64,000 nt of DNA, taken from NCBI RefSeq assembly GCF_001661675.2, contig NZ_CP019602.1:2257501-2321500 (forward strand), read 5' to 3'. Of this stretch, positions 9,171 to 21,744 are shown in pieces. Position numbers and translations under genes: made by a program. Position 1 is the first letter of the stretch; every line of letters begins with the position of its first letter. The stretch is from Croceicoccus marinus (GTDB lineage: Bacteria; Pseudomonadota; Alphaproteobacteria; Sphingomonadales; Sphingomonadaceae). The notes under the pieces were generated by a model, which ran no database searches, had not been told where the DNA came from, and saw only the letters and a list, made by a program, of their open reading frames with translations.

Positions 9171-9920
9171 ATGAAAACCCCGCGCATATTGGTCATCGCC
9201 GGCTCGGACTCGTCGGGTGGAGCGGGCATTCAGGCAGACATCAAGACGATCACCATGCTGGGCGGCCATGCAATGACCGCGATCACCGCCATCACCGCGC
9301 AGAACACGCTGGGCGTTCAGGCGGTGGAGGTGCTGCCGCCCGAAATGGTCATCGCACAGGCGCGCAGCTGCATCGGCGACATCGGCGTGGACGCGGTCAA
9401 GATCGGCATGCTGGGATCGCCCGCGATTGCCGAAGCGGTCGCCGACCTGCTGGACGATGTCGACGCGCCGGTGGTGTTCGATCCGGTAATGGTCGCCACC
9501 AGCGGTTCGGTACTGGCGGACAAGGCGACGGTTGCGGCGTTCGAGCGGCTGATGGCGCTGGCAACGCTGACCACGCCCAACGTGCCCGAACTGGATGCGC
9601 TGGGCGGGACCGGGGCGCTGGCGGCAAGGGGCATCGCCTTCCTTGCCAAGGGCGGCGATGCGCCGGACGATCCGGTGACTGACACGCTCCACCGCCCCGG
9701 CCGCGATCCGCTGTCGTGGCAGAGCCCGCGAATCGACACGCGCCATACCCACGGCACCGGCTGCACCTTGGCCAGCGCGATCGCCGCGGGTCTCGGTGCA
9801 GACCTGGGCCTCGTCGCGGCGATAGAGCAGGCGCGCGCCTTCACCCGCGCCGCCATGCTGGCCGCGCCCGGCCTTGGCCGAGGGAGCGGCCCGCTGGGGC
9901 AACAGGCGGTGCGGGGCTAG
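9171..9920 (+). CDS. thiD: Hydroxymethylpyrimidine/phosphomethylpyrimidine kinase
   Basis: 249 residues from the ATG at 9171 (MKTPRILVIAGSDSSGGAGIQADIKT); the frame is open 39 bases further upstream but inside the preceding gene. Family marks are GSDSSGGAGIQAD (substrate loop), VKIGMLGS, VFDPVMVATSG, LTTPNVPELDAL and the ATP/anion-hole segment TRHTHGTGCTLASAIAA. It phosphorylates HMP and then HMP-P in thiamine biosynthesis. Its stop overlaps the stop of the convergent LOG-family gene by 4 bases. Confidence 0.95.
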   Translation: MKTPRILVIAGSDSSGGAGIQADIKTITMLGGHAMTAITAITAQNTLGVQAVEVLPPEMVIAQARSCIGDIGVDAVKIGMLGSPAIAEAVADLLDDVDAPVVFDPVMVATSGSVLADKATVAAFERLMALATLTTPNVPELDALGGTGALAARGIAFLAKGGDAPDDPVTDTLHRPGRDPLSWQSPRIDTRHTHGTGCTLASAIAAGLGADLGLVAAIEQARAFTRAAMLAAPGLGRGSGPLGQQAVRG

Positions 9921-10885
9921 ACCGCCATCTTCTCGGGGATCGGGATCGTGACGGGGCACGACAGCTTGTAGAAGCCGACGATACGCTCCCACGCTTCCTC
10001 CGCCGTTTCGACGATGCGGAACAGTTTCAGGTCCTCGCGGCTGATCACGCCCTCATCCGCCAGCGCGTCGAAATCGACCACCTTGTTCCAGAAATCCTTG
10101 CCGAACAGGAAGATCGGGATCGGCTTCATCTTGCCGGTCTGGATCAGCGTGATCAGCTCGAAGAACTCATCGAACGTGCCGAAGCCGCCGGGGAACACCG
10201 CCACCGCGCGGGCGCGCAGCAGGAAATGCATCTTGCGCAGCGCGAAATAATGGAACTGGAACGACAAGCGCGGGGTGACATATTCATTCGGCGCCTGCTC
10301 GTGCGGCAGCACGATGTTCAGACCGATGCTCTCGGCCCCCGCCTCGCCCGCGCCGCGATTGGCCGCTTCCATGATGGCGGGCCCGCCGCCCGAGGTGACG
10401 ACGAACTGGCGCTGCCCGTCCTCTATCACCGCGCAGGAACTGGCCATGAAGGCCAGCCGCCGCGCCTCGTCGTAATAGCGGGCCTTGGCGACCAGGTTCT
10501 CGATCACCTTGCGGCCGCGCGGATCCTCGTCGGCAGTCGCCAGCATCTCGTCGACGCGCTCGGGCGACGGGATCCGCGCGGAGCCATAGATGACCAGCGT
10601 GGAACCCACGCCCGCCTCTTCCAGCATGGTCTCGGCCTTCAGCAATTCCAGCTGGAAGCGGACCGGGCGCAGATCCTCGCGCAAAAGGAAGTCGGTATCC
10701 TGGAACGCCAGCCGGTAAGCCGGGTGGCGGGTCTGCACCGTGTCGTTGGGCGCGGCCTCGCTGAAGGCCGCCTCGTCCTCTGCGCGATAGAACTTGCGCG
10801 GCGTCAGCTCGCGGTCGGCGTGTTCGGGTTTGCCGTGCGGGCCGGGCTGGCCCGGCTCGACCGGCGGTTCCTTGCGATCGGTCAT
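9917..10885 (-). CDS. LOG-family protein (TIGR00730 type, lysine-decarboxylase-like fold)
   Basis: 322 residues from the ATG at 10885, preceded by GGAGATAGA. The signature PGGFGTFDEFFE and SGGGPAIMEAANRG place it with LOG/YgdH nucleosidases, which cleave nucleotide 5'-monophosphates; in plants and some bacteria they release cytokinins. The form with an N-terminal extension of about 90 residues and a long insert is common in alphaproteobacteria. The actual substrate is unknown. Confidence 0.88.
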   Translation of the reverse strand: MTDRKEPPVEPGQPGPHGKPEHADRELTPRKFYRAEDEAAFSEAAPNDTVQTRHPAYRLAFQDTDFLLREDLRPVRFQLELLKAETMLEEAGVGSTLVIYGSARIPSPERVDEMLATADEDPRGRKVIENLVAKARYYDEARRLAFMASSCAVIEDGQRQFVVTSGGGPAIMEAANRGAGEAGAESIGLNIVLPHEQAPNEYVTPRLSFQFHYFALRKMHFLLRARAVAVFPGGFGTFDEFFELITLIQTGKMKPIPIFLFGKDFWNKVVDFDALADEGVISREDLKLFRIVETAEEAWERIVGFYKLSCPVTIPIPEKMAV

Positions 10886-11036
10886 TCTATCTCCATCATC
10901 CGCCGCGGGCGCATCGCGGCCCCGGCGGTCTTGTCCCCGGCGTCTGCCACGCCCGCACCGCCGCGCCAAGAGCGCAGATCGAGACGGCCCCGATATGGCA
11001 CCCGAGCTGCCGGTGAGCCGTGTCACACACACCGCT

Positions 11037-11055
11037 ATTGAAATACATTCGCATT
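11037..11055. promoter_or_regulatory. Possible Fur box before the TonB receptor gene
   Basis: The 19 bases ATTGAAATACATTCGCATT match the classical Fur consensus at about 12 of 19 positions by eye (best read on the - strand). They sit in an AT-rich patch 37 bases before the receptor start. The match and the gene type suggest iron control, but the site is degenerate. Confidence 0.4.
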
Positions 11056-11091
11056 AGCGTTAGTCGCCCCCCGACATCAACGGGAGCACCC

Positions 11092-13239
11092 ATGCGCGTT
11101 TCGACTTTCCAGGCCGCCGGCACTGCCAGCCTGACCCTGATCCTGGCCCTGGCCCTGGCCAATCCAGCCCACGCCCAGACGGACCCATCCGCGACCGAAC
11201 CCGGCGGCGACGATATCGTCGTATCCGCCGCGCGCACCCGGTTGCCGGTCAGCGCCCTGCCCCTCACCAATGACGTCATCGATACCGAGGCGCTGGACCG
11301 CCAGCTCGTCATCTCGGGCTCGACGGTGGATGCGGTCTCGGCGCTGCTGCCCTCGTTCTCGCCGACCCGCGAGAAGCTGAGCGGAGCGGGCGAGAGCCTG
11401 CGCGGCCGCTCGCCGCTCTATGCGATCAACGGCATCCCGCAATCGACCCCGATCCGCGACGGATCGCGCGACGGCTATACCATCGACCCGTTCTTCATCG
11501 ACGGGGTGGAAGTGATCTATGGCTCGAACGCCTTGCAGGGGATCGGCGGCACCGGCGGCGTGGTCAACCAGGTCACCGTTCCCGCGCCCGCCGCGGACGG
11601 CGCCACCATCCGCACGCTGGTGCAAGGGTCGGCGGCGGACGGTTTCGGGGGCGAGAGCCTGGGCGGCAAGGCCGCTGCGCTGGCCGGCTGGCGCGCGGGC
11701 GCGTTCGATGCGTCGTTCGGCGGGGCATTTCAGCGGCGCGGCGCGTTCATCGACGGGCGCGGCAACCGCATCGGCGTCGATGGCACGCAGGGCGAGATCC
11801 AGGACAGCGACAGCTGGTCCGCGTTCGGAAGGCTGGGCTACCAGCTGTCGGACGATGCGCGGCTGGAGCTGATCGCCAATCATTTCGAACTGGAGGGCAA
11901 CAACAACTATGTCCTCGTCCCCGGCGACCGCGACGCCGGCGTCCCCGCATCCAGCATCAGGGGCCAGACGCCGGGCGATCCCCCGTCGAACAGGGCAGAC
12001 ATGCTCTCCGCCTCGTTCAGCCATGGCGATCTGGGCGGCGGCGTGCTGGCGCTGCAGGGCTTCTACAACCGCACGCGCGACGTGTTCGGCGGGGGCGTGT
12101 TCTCCACCTTCCAGGATCCCGCGATCGACCCCGCCGGCCAGCTGTTCGACCAGTCGGCCAACAGGTCGCGCAAGCTGGGCGGCAAGATCAGCTATGAACG
12201 CGCGCTGCCGGGCTATGACGATCTGGTCCTCACGCTGGGCTTCGACGCCTTGTTCGACACGACCGAGCAGACGCTGGCCCAGACCGGCCGCGCCTGGGTG
12301 CCCGAGACCGAGTTCCGCAGCCTCGCCCCCTTCGCGCAGGCCAACTGGAAGCTGCTGGACGGCGTGCTGCGCCTTGCGGGCGGCCTGCGGCACGAGGATG
12401 TGAAGCTGACCGTCGACGACTATACCACGCTGGCATCCTATGGCGGCAATCCGGTGGAGGGCGGCAGCCCGTCGTTCAGCAAGATTCTGCTGAACGGCGG
12501 CGTCGTCGTAGAACCCGTTAGCGGCGTGCGCGGCTATGCCAGCTATGCGCAGGGCTATACCATCGCCGACGTGGGCCGCATCCTGCGCGGCATCACCGAT
12601 GCGGGCGTCGACATCGACGATTATGTCTCGCTCGAACCCGTGATCTCGAACAACCGCGAACTGGGGGTCGAGGTGGAGCGCGGCCCGCTAAGCGCCAACG
12701 CCAGCTATTTCTGGTCGTCCAGCGACCTCGGCTCGCGGCTGGTGCTGTCCGGCGACGGCATCTTCGAAGTGGTGCGCGCGCCCGTCGATATCGAGGGGCT
12801 GGAACTCAGCCTGAGCAGCCAGACCCCCGTGCCGGGACTGGAACTGTCGGTCGGATACAGCCATCTGATCGGGCGCACCGACGACGATGGCGACGGCGTG
12901 CTCGAAGCCGACCTCGACGGTGCCAATATCGCGCCCGATCGCGTCAATCTGGCGGCGGATTATGGCACCGGACGGTTCAGTGCACGCGCACAGGCACGCT
13001 TCTACCTCGCCCGCAGCTTCGAAGGACAGCCCGCCGATGCCGCGTTCGAAGGCTATGCGCTGCTCGACGCCTATGTCGGCTATCGCGCCGATTTCGGGCT
13101 GCTGTCGCTGGGCGTCCAGAATGCTCTCGACGAATATTACCTGACCTATGACAGCGATACCGTGCGGACCGGCGACGACAGCCGCTATTTCGCGGGCCGG
13201 GGGCGCACGATGACGCTTTCGCTGCAAAGCGTGTTCTAA
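11092..13239 (+). CDS. TonB-dependent outer-membrane receptor, probably for a ferric siderophore
   Basis: 715 residues from the ATG at 11092, preceded by GGGAG. The signal peptide MRVSTFQAAGTASLTLILAL ends near AHA-QTD. The plug domain follows (about 40-165: DDIVVSAARTRLPVSALPL to YGSNALQGIGGTGGVVNQVT), then a 22-strand-type barrel ending in RGRTMTLSLQSVF with the terminal Phe required for BamA recognition. Energised uptake of an iron chelate is inferred from the adjacent PepSY protein and the possible Fur box; the ligand cannot be named. Twelve bases separate it from the next gene. Confidence 0.9.
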   Translation: MRVSTFQAAGTASLTLILALALANPAHAQTDPSATEPGGDDIVVSAARTRLPVSALPLTNDVIDTEALDRQLVISGSTVDAVSALLPSFSPTREKLSGAGESLRGRSPLYAINGIPQSTPIRDGSRDGYTIDPFFIDGVEVIYGSNALQGIGGTGGVVNQVTVPAPAADGATIRTLVQGSAADGFGGESLGGKAAALAGWRAGAFDASFGGAFQRRGAFIDGRGNRIGVDGTQGEIQDSDSWSAFGRLGYQLSDDARLELIANHFELEGNNNYVLVPGDRDAGVPASSIRGQTPGDPPSNRADMLSASFSHGDLGGGVLALQGFYNRTRDVFGGGVFSTFQDPAIDPAGQLFDQSANRSRKLGGKISYERALPGYDDLVLTLGFDALFDTTEQTLAQTGRAWVPETEFRSLAPFAQANWKLLDGVLRLAGGLRHEDVKLTVDDYTTLASYGGNPVEGGSPSFSKILLNGGVVVEPVSGVRGYASYAQGYTIADVGRILRGITDAGVDIDDYVSLEPVISNNRELGVEVERGPLSANASYFWSSSDLGSRLVLSGDGIFEVVRAPVDIEGLELSLSSQTPVPGLELSVGYSHLIGRTDDDGDGVLEADLDGANIAPDRVNLAADYGTGRFSARAQARFYLARSFEGQPADAAFEGYALLDAYVGYRADFGLLSLGVQNALDEYYLTYDSDTVRTGDDSRYFAGRGRTMTLSLQSVF

Positions 13240-13250
13240 GGGAGCGCACG

Positions 13251-14279
13251 GTGATGCGCTTGCTGATATGGCTGCACCGCTGGCTGGGCGCGGTGCTGGG
13301 CCTGGTGCTGATCGTGCTGGCCCTATCCGGCACCGCGCTGGTGTGGGAGGAGGCGTGGATCGCCATACCCGGCGCCGATGCCGCGCCCGCAGGCGATGCA
13401 AAGGCGCTGGCCCCGATCGTCGAAGCCGCGCGCGATCACGCACCGGCGCTCGACCGCATCACCTTCGCCAGCGACGGCTTCGGGCTACACCAGGCCATCT
13501 ATGCCGACGGCGGCGGCGCCTATATCGACAGCGGCGGCCGGATCGCCGTCCAGTGGCAGAACGGATGGGAACGGCCCGAGCTGTGGCTGTTCGACCTCCA
13601 CCACCATCTGCTGGCGGGCGAAACGGGCGAGATCATTGCCGGGTTGGTGGGCTTGGCGGGGCTGTTCTTCGTCGTGTCCGGTGCGTTCATCTGGTGGCGC
13701 ACCCGCCGCACCTTCGCCTTTCGCCTATGGCCCAAACGGTTCAGCCGCAGCGCGATCGTTCGCCAGCACCGCGACCTCGGCATCGTGGCCGCTCCGCTGC
13801 TCGCGGTGCTGTTCCTGACCGGCGCTGCCATGATTTTCCAGCCGGTCAAGGCTGCACTGACCGCGCCGTTCAGCGACAGAGCGCCCGCGAAACAGGACGG
13901 CGAATCGCGCATCGAGCCGGGCAACCCCGCGCAATTGCTGACGCAGGCAGCCAGCATCTATCCCGCGGCCCAGCCCCGCAGGCTGCAGTTCACCGAAGAC
14001 GGGCTGGTCCTTCGCCTGCGGCAGGATTTCGAATGGACGCCCAATGGCCGCACCTATCTGCGGGAAACGGGCGGAACGATCGTCATCGACGCCCCGGTCG
14101 GCACGCTCGACAAGGATGCCGTGTCGGAGAAATTCTATCCGGTGCATTCGGGCAAGGTCGGCGGCACCGCGTGGAAGCTGGCGCTGACCTTCGCCGGGCT
14201 GGCGCTTGCCATGCTCGGCCTGTTCACGGTCTTCAGCTTCTGGCGCGATCCGCGCGACCGCCGGCTGTGCAATCGTTAA
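13251..14279 (+). CDS. PepSY-associated transmembrane protein (PiuB-like)
   Basis: About 342 residues. The opening RLLIWLHRWLGAVLGLVLIV is the classic PepSY_TM start, with more membrane helices near 130-150, 180-200 and 312-332. Conserved histidines (LHRWLG, DLHHHLL, QHRDLG, YPVHSGKVGG) suggest heme or electron handling. Family members beside TonB receptors are thought to help release iron from siderophores in the periplasm or at the inner membrane. Start GTG 13251 or ATG 13254; GGAG is suitably placed for the former. Confidence 0.87.
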   Translation: MMRLLIWLHRWLGAVLGLVLIVLALSGTALVWEEAWIAIPGADAAPAGDAKALAPIVEAARDHAPALDRITFASDGFGLHQAIYADGGGAYIDSGGRIAVQWQNGWERPELWLFDLHHHLLAGETGEIIAGLVGLAGLFFVVSGAFIWWRTRRTFAFRLWPKRFSRSAIVRQHRDLGIVAAPLLAVLFLTGAAMIFQPVKAALTAPFSDRAPAKQDGESRIEPGNPAQLLTQAASIYPAAQPRRLQFTEDGLVLRLRQDFEWTPNGRTYLRETGGTIVIDAPVGTLDKDAVSEKFYPVHSGKVGGTAWKLALTFAGLALAMLGLFTVFSFWRDPRDRRLCNR

Positions 14280-14381
14280 GCGGCGGTGAAACCGGCCTAG
14301 GCAACAACGCGAAGTTCCCCGCGCATGGCAAGTTAAGACTCCCGCGTCATTGAAGCCTCTTTGATCTCGGAGTGCTTCAGC

Positions 14382-16675
<2,294 letters not shown>

Positions 16676-16679
<4 letters not shown>

Positions 16680-18856
16680 CGAACGAGACCGGGCCGGGCC
16701 GGCAGACCATCCTGATCGTCGACGACAATCCGGTAAACCTGGGCGTCGTGGTCGATCACCTTGAACAGGCGGGATACGACGTGCTTGTCGCGCTGGGCGG
16801 GCTCGAAGCGCTCGACCGGGTGCGGTTCGCCGATCCCGACCTCATCCTGCTCGACGTCATGATGCCCGACATGAACGGGTTCGACGTCTGCCGCAATCTG
16901 CACGGCGATCCGCAATATCGCGACATTCCCGTGATCTTCATGACCGCCCTTGCCGACGTGCAGGACAAGGTCACCGCGTTCGCGGCGGGCGGCGTCGATT
17001 TCGTCAGCAAGCCCTTTCAGATCGAGGAACTGCTCGCCCGCGTCCAGACGCATCTGGCGCTGCGCAAGGCCACGGCCGATCTGGAAGCGCGCAGCCGCGC
17101 GCTCGAGGCCGAGGTGGAAGCCCGCCGCTCTGCCGAACGCCTGCTGCGCGAATCCGAGATCAGGCATCGCCGCCTGTTCGAATCCGCAGGCGACGCGATC
17201 CTTGTCATCGACTGCGCGGACGCGATGGTCGTCGACGCCAACGAGAAATGCGCCGAGCTTCTCGGCCTGTCCCGCGATCGCAGCGCCCTGCCTTTCGCCG
17301 ACCTCGCCTGCTTTTCCGAAAGGCTGAGCGCGCAGGAAGTCCTGGCCGCCCTGCGCGAGGAGCGGCAGATGAAATGGCCCGAATGGTCCTGGCGGCAATC
17401 CGACGGCGAGCCGGTCCATGCCGAGGTGATCGGAAATACCTATGAAGCCGGTGGCCGGCTGCTTGCCCAGTGCACCCTGCGCGACATCCGTGTCCGCAAG
17501 GAGGCGGAGGCGCGGGTGCGCTATCTGGCGCTGCACGATTCGTTGACCGGTCTGCCCAACCGCACCATGCTGATGGACCGCTTGCAGCAGGCGATCGGCC
17601 ACGCGCGCAGCCATCACGAGCAGATCGGGCTGCTGCTGCTCGACCTCGACCATTTCAAGCATATCAACGACAGCCTGGGCCACTTCATCGGCGACGAACT
17701 GCTCGAACAGGTCGCCCGCCGCCTCCGTTCCGTGCTGACCGAAGGCGACATCGCCGCGCGTCTGGGCGGCGACGAGTTCGTCGTCGTCGCAACCGGCGTA
17801 CGCGGCCCGCATGATGCGGAGCAGCTGGCACGGCGCATTTCCGACAATCTGCTCGAACCCTTCTTCGTCCAGGGCCGCCGCCTCCACGCGGGGGCGAGCA
17901 TCGGCATCTGCCTCTATCCCGGCGACGGGGACAGCCCGGCGGCACTGCTGCAGGCTGCCGACACCGCCATGTACCAGGCCAAGAAGCGGGGCCGCGGCAA
18001 TCATCGCCTGTTCAGCGCGGATCTCAGCATGGCGGCGGACCGCTGGCACACGCTGTCGAACGATCTGCACGGCGCGTGTGAGCGCAATGAGTTCGTGCTG
18101 CACTACCAGCCGCAGATCTCGGTAGAGACTGGCGGGGTCATCGGGCTCGAGACATTGCTCCGCTGGCACCACCCGGTCCAGGGCCTGATCGCGCCCGGCC
18201 TGTTCATCCCCCTGCTCGAGGAACACGGCAAGATGGTCGAGGTGGGACGCTGGGTGCTGAAGCAGGCATGCCTGCAGAACGCGGCGTGGCAGGCGCAGGG
18301 GCATCCCCCGGTCCGGATCGGCGTCAACCTGTCCGCCCAGCAGTTCTATCGCGGCGACATCGTGCTGGCGGTCAGGGAAGCGCTGCTGGAATCGGGCCTC
18401 GCGGCCGAATGGCTTGAGCTTGAGCTGACCGAAAGCCTGACCCTCGACGATACCGAGGCGACGCTTCGCATCATGCGCGAATTGAAGGCGCTGGGCGTCA
18501 TGCTCTCGCTCGACGATTTCGGCACCGGCTGGTCGGCGCTCGGCTATCTGAGCCGCTTTCCGCTGGACCGGATCAAGATCGACCGATCGTTCGTGCGCGA
18601 CCTGATCAACGATTCCAGCACGGCGGCCATCGTGAACAGCATCCTCGACCTTGCCCGCCAGCTCAACCTGGACTGCGTGGCCGAGGGTGTCGAAACCGCC
18701 GCCCAGCTCGAGCATCTGCGCCTGAACCGCTGTCCCAGCATCCAGGGCTTCTTCTTCAGCCAGGGGGTGGAAATGCAGAATATCCCCGCCCTGCTGCGCG
18801 GCACGATCCCCACCGCGCCGCTGCTGGATACGCTTCCGCAGCAGCGCTGCGCCTGA
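16676..18856 (+). CDS. Response regulator with PAS, GGDEF and EAL domains (c-di-GMP turnover)
   Basis: 726 residues from GTG 16676, which overlaps the kinase stop by 4 bases; GGGAGAC lies upstream. The receiver domain holds Asp near 59 (LILLDVMMPDMNG) and KPFQ. A coiled helix near 125-155 leads to PAS (about 160-275). GGDEF has the intact motif LGGDEF near 363-368. The EAL domain reads ETL instead of EAL (IGLETLLRW), keeping the metal-binding Glu, and retains LDDFGTGWSAL, KIDRSFV and EGVET. Both cyclase and phosphodiesterase activity are possible. It is the obvious output of the coupled hybrid kinase. Confidence 0.93.
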
Positions 18857-18911
18857 TCGGCGCGGCGGAAAGGGCTTAACCGGTCCCGGCAATCGCCCTG
18901 GAAAGAGGGCG

Positions 18912-19646
18912 ATGAAGATCGCAGTACCCTCCGACATACACGGCAACATTGCCGCGCTCGAAGCCGTGCTGGCGCACGCTGCGGGTTTCGCGCCCGACCG
19001 GATCGTCAATCTGGGCGATATCTGTTCGGGCGCGCTCTGGCCGGCCGAGACGGCGGACCGCCTGATGGCGCTGGACCTGCCGACGATCCGCGGCAATCAC
19101 GAGCGCCAGGTCCTGGACGGCGATGTGGCCCGCATGGGGCCGTCGGACCGCCATTCCAGAATGTCGCCTGGACAGGACCATCTGGCATGGCTGGCTGGCC
19201 CGCCGCCGACCCTGCGGCTTTCGGACGATGTTCTGCTGGTGCATGGCACGCTGGCCAGCGACCTCGACTATTTCCTCGAGACCGTCACGCCGACCGGCGT
19301 GCGGGCAGCAATGCCGCAGGAAGTCACGCAGCGGGCCGGCGATGCCCGCGCAGAGCTGATCCTGTGCGGCCATACCCATGTTCCGCGCGCGGCGCAGCTT
19401 GCCGACGGGCGGCTGATCGTCAATCCCGGCAGCGTAGGCCTGCCCGCCTATGACGACATCCACCCCTTCCCCCACGCGATCGAGAATGGATCGCCGCATG
19501 CCCGCTATGCGACGGTGACCAGGGAGCGCGGCGGCTGGCAGGTAAGCTTCCACCTCGTGCGCTATGACTGGGAACGAACGGCCCGCTATGCCGAGGAAAA
19601 CGGCCGTGCCGACTGGGCCAGGGCGCTGCGCAGCGGTCATGCCTGA
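18912..19646 (+). CDS. Metallophosphoesterase (YfcE-like calcineurin fold)
   Basis: 244 residues. Metal-binding motifs appear in order: SDIHGN (Asp8, His10), NLGDI (Asp36), GNHE (Asn62, His63), VHGT and CGHTHVPR. The spacing fits small bacterial phosphodiesterases and diadenosine-tetraphosphatase-like enzymes. The second motif has GDICSG where many members have GDxxxRG. The substrate is unknown. It stands alone, 55 bases after the GGDEF-EAL gene. Confidence 0.85.
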   Translation: MKIAVPSDIHGNIAALEAVLAHAAGFAPDRIVNLGDICSGALWPAETADRLMALDLPTIRGNHERQVLDGDVARMGPSDRHSRMSPGQDHLAWLAGPPPTLRLSDDVLLVHGTLASDLDYFLETVTPTGVRAAMPQEVTQRAGDARAELILCGHTHVPRAAQLADGRLIVNPGSVGLPAYDDIHPFPHAIENGSPHARYATVTRERGGWQVSFHLVRYDWERTARYAEENGRADWARALRSGHA

Positions 19647-20080
19647 AGCGCGCCTCGGGGCTCGACTGCCCTGGCGCCAGGGCATCGGTCGTTCGAACCG
19701 GCGGTCGCCGAAATCGTCGAGGCCGGTTTTTGGGGCCTCTCAACGTAGCGGAGCGAACTGAACAATCTGGAGGCATCCTTGCTGCCAACCGGCCTTCGCC
19801 CTGTCTAAAACTCAAACTGACCGCGCGGCCCCGTCGATGCTGCAAAATGCGTGGGCAGCATCCTGCAGCAATCCGGCGAAGCCACGGATCGGCGATCGTG
19901 ATGCCCGGTCGACCGGCTCGCCATTTGACAATCGGGTGGCAGCGGCGCAGGCGGTGCCGGTATGTCGAGATAGAAAAGAAATGGAGAAACGGTGACGGCC
20001 AGCCCCCAATGCTGCGTGGCAGGATGCCGGTGTCGCGACGGTGGCATCCGCAGCATTCGAAGGCCGACCACCTAGCCCAG
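19647..20080 (+). other. Intergenic stretch with no recognised gene
   Basis: About 430 bases. A short GAGGCC...GGCCTC hairpin with a T-run in its loop (19719-19739) could end the metallophosphoesterase transcript. The MscS-type reading frame is open through much of it, but that translation is Arg-rich and has no signal peptide until the ATG at 20081. No RNA gene was recognised. Confidence 0.5.
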
Positions 20081-21685
20081 ATGGCCATACGCTTGCTGAC
20101 CGCGATCCTCGTTCTGCTGGGACTGCTCATGGCTGCGCCCTCGCAGGCGCTTGCCCAGTTCCGGGTGCCCGAAGCGCCCGATACTGCCGCCGAAACCGCC
20201 GACCCGCTGGAGCGGGAGACGCCGCGCTCGGCGGTAACCGCCCTCATCAGCGCCCTGGCCAAGCAGGATTACGATCTTGCGGGCAATTATTTCGCACTCG
20301 ACGATGACGACCCCGCAGAAGGCGCCCGGCTGGCGCGCGCGCTGCAGGCCTCGCTAGACGCCGGGGGACAGCTGGTGCCGTTCGCGGAACTGTCGAACGA
20401 ACCGGCGGGCGCGATCCAGGACGGGCTGGCACCCGATCTGGAACGGATCGGCACGCTGGGCGGCACCGAGCAGGTACCGATCCTGCTGTCCCGGTCGCAG
20501 CCATCGACCGCAGGGGAAGCAGAACCCGAACCCGCGCCCGAACCGCAAGGCGTATGGCGCATCTCCGAAGAGACGATAGCCGACCTTGAAGGGGCCGGCC
20601 AGCTCACAGAGCCCCTGCCCCAAGGCAATCTGCTGATCGCCGGTGCGCCGCTGACCGACTGGGCCAAGCTGTTCGGGCTGCTGCTGGCGGTGTTCTTGCT
20701 GTTCTACCTGCTGTCCGCCGCGATCCTGTGGGCGCTGCGCCGCATGGTCTCGGATCCCGAGGATAACAGCCTCTACCGCTTCCTCTATGCGGCTCTGCCC
20801 CCGTTCAGCCTGTTGCTTGCGGTCGTGTCGTTCAGGGTGTGGGGCAGCGAGGCACCGGTCGCGATCGTCGCCCGCCAGGTCATGCTGCGCTATATCGGCA
20901 TCCTTGCCTGGCTTGCGCTGGCGTGGTTCGCGATCCGGCTGGTCGATGCCATCGCGCGCAAGCTGACCAGCAGGCTGGACGCGCGCGAGCGGCGCCAGGC
21001 GGCATCGGCGGTCAGCCTGGCCCGGCGGGCAAGCAAGCTGATGATCATCGCGATCGCGGTGGTGGCGATCCTCGACACGGTGGGCATCAATATCACCACC
21101 GGGCTGGCGGCGCTGGGCATCGGCGGCATCGCGCTGGCGCTGGGCGCGCAGAAGACGATCGAGAACCTGGTCGGCAGCGTCACCGTGGTGGCGGACCGGC
21201 CCATCCAGGTCGGCGATTTCTGCCAGGTAGGCGACGTGCTTGGCACGGTGGAGGACATCGGCATACGCTCGACCCGCATCCGCACGCTGGAACGCACGAT
21301 CGTGACGATCCCCAATGGCGATTTCTCCTCCCTCCAGATCGAGAATTATTCGCAGCGCGACCGCTTCCTGTTCAGGCCGGTCATCGGGCTGGAATACGGC
21401 ATCACCGCCGCGCAATTGCGGCAGGCCCTTGCGATCATAGAGGACGTGCTGGCCCAGCACCCGCTGGTCGCCGAGGATCCGCGCCGCGCCCGGCTGGACA
21501 AGTTCGGCGCAAGCTCGCTCGACATCGAGGTCTTCGCCTATATCGAGGTGTCGGATTATGTCGAAAGCCTCGATCACCGGCAGGACCTGCTGATGACGAT
21601 CTTCGAGAAGCTGGAAGAGGCCGGGCTGTCGATCGCCTATCCGACGCAGACGCTCTACCTGCGCCGAGACGCTGGGCGGGATTAG
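20081..21685 (+). CDS. MscS-family mechanosensitive ion channel with a periplasmic N-terminal domain
   Basis: 534 residues from the ATG at 20081, chosen because it begins a clear signal peptide (MAIRLLTAILVLLGLLMAAP, cleavage after ALA). A periplasmic domain of about 150 residues precedes several membrane helices. The pore helix and MscS core read GLAALGIGGIALALGAQKTIENLVGSV followed by DRPIQVGDFCQVGD and the beta-domain NGDFSSLQIENYSQRDR. Such channels release solutes on hypo-osmotic shock. No operon partner is obvious. Confidence 0.9.
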   Translation: MAIRLLTAILVLLGLLMAAPSQALAQFRVPEAPDTAAETADPLERETPRSAVTALISALAKQDYDLAGNYFALDDDDPAEGARLARALQASLDAGGQLVPFAELSNEPAGAIQDGLAPDLERIGTLGGTEQVPILLSRSQPSTAGEAEPEPAPEPQGVWRISEETIADLEGAGQLTEPLPQGNLLIAGAPLTDWAKLFGLLLAVFLLFYLLSAAILWALRRMVSDPEDNSLYRFLYAALPPFSLLLAVVSFRVWGSEAPVAIVARQVMLRYIGILAWLALAWFAIRLVDAIARKLTSRLDARERRQAASAVSLARRASKLMIIAIAVVAILDTVGINITTGLAALGIGGIALALGAQKTIENLVGSVTVVADRPIQVGDFCQVGDVLGTVEDIGIRSTRIRTLERTIVTIPNGDFSSLQIENYSQRDRFLFRPVIGLEYGITAAQLRQALAIIEDVLAQHPLVAEDPRRARLDKFGASSLDIEVFAYIEVSDYVESLDHRQDLLMTIFEKLEEAGLSIAYPTQTLYLRRDAGRD

Positions 21686-21744
21686 CCGGCGCTTCGTTCG
21701 TCCGGGTGCTTGCGCCGGCGCGCGGGACGCGGCAATCGCGTGCG

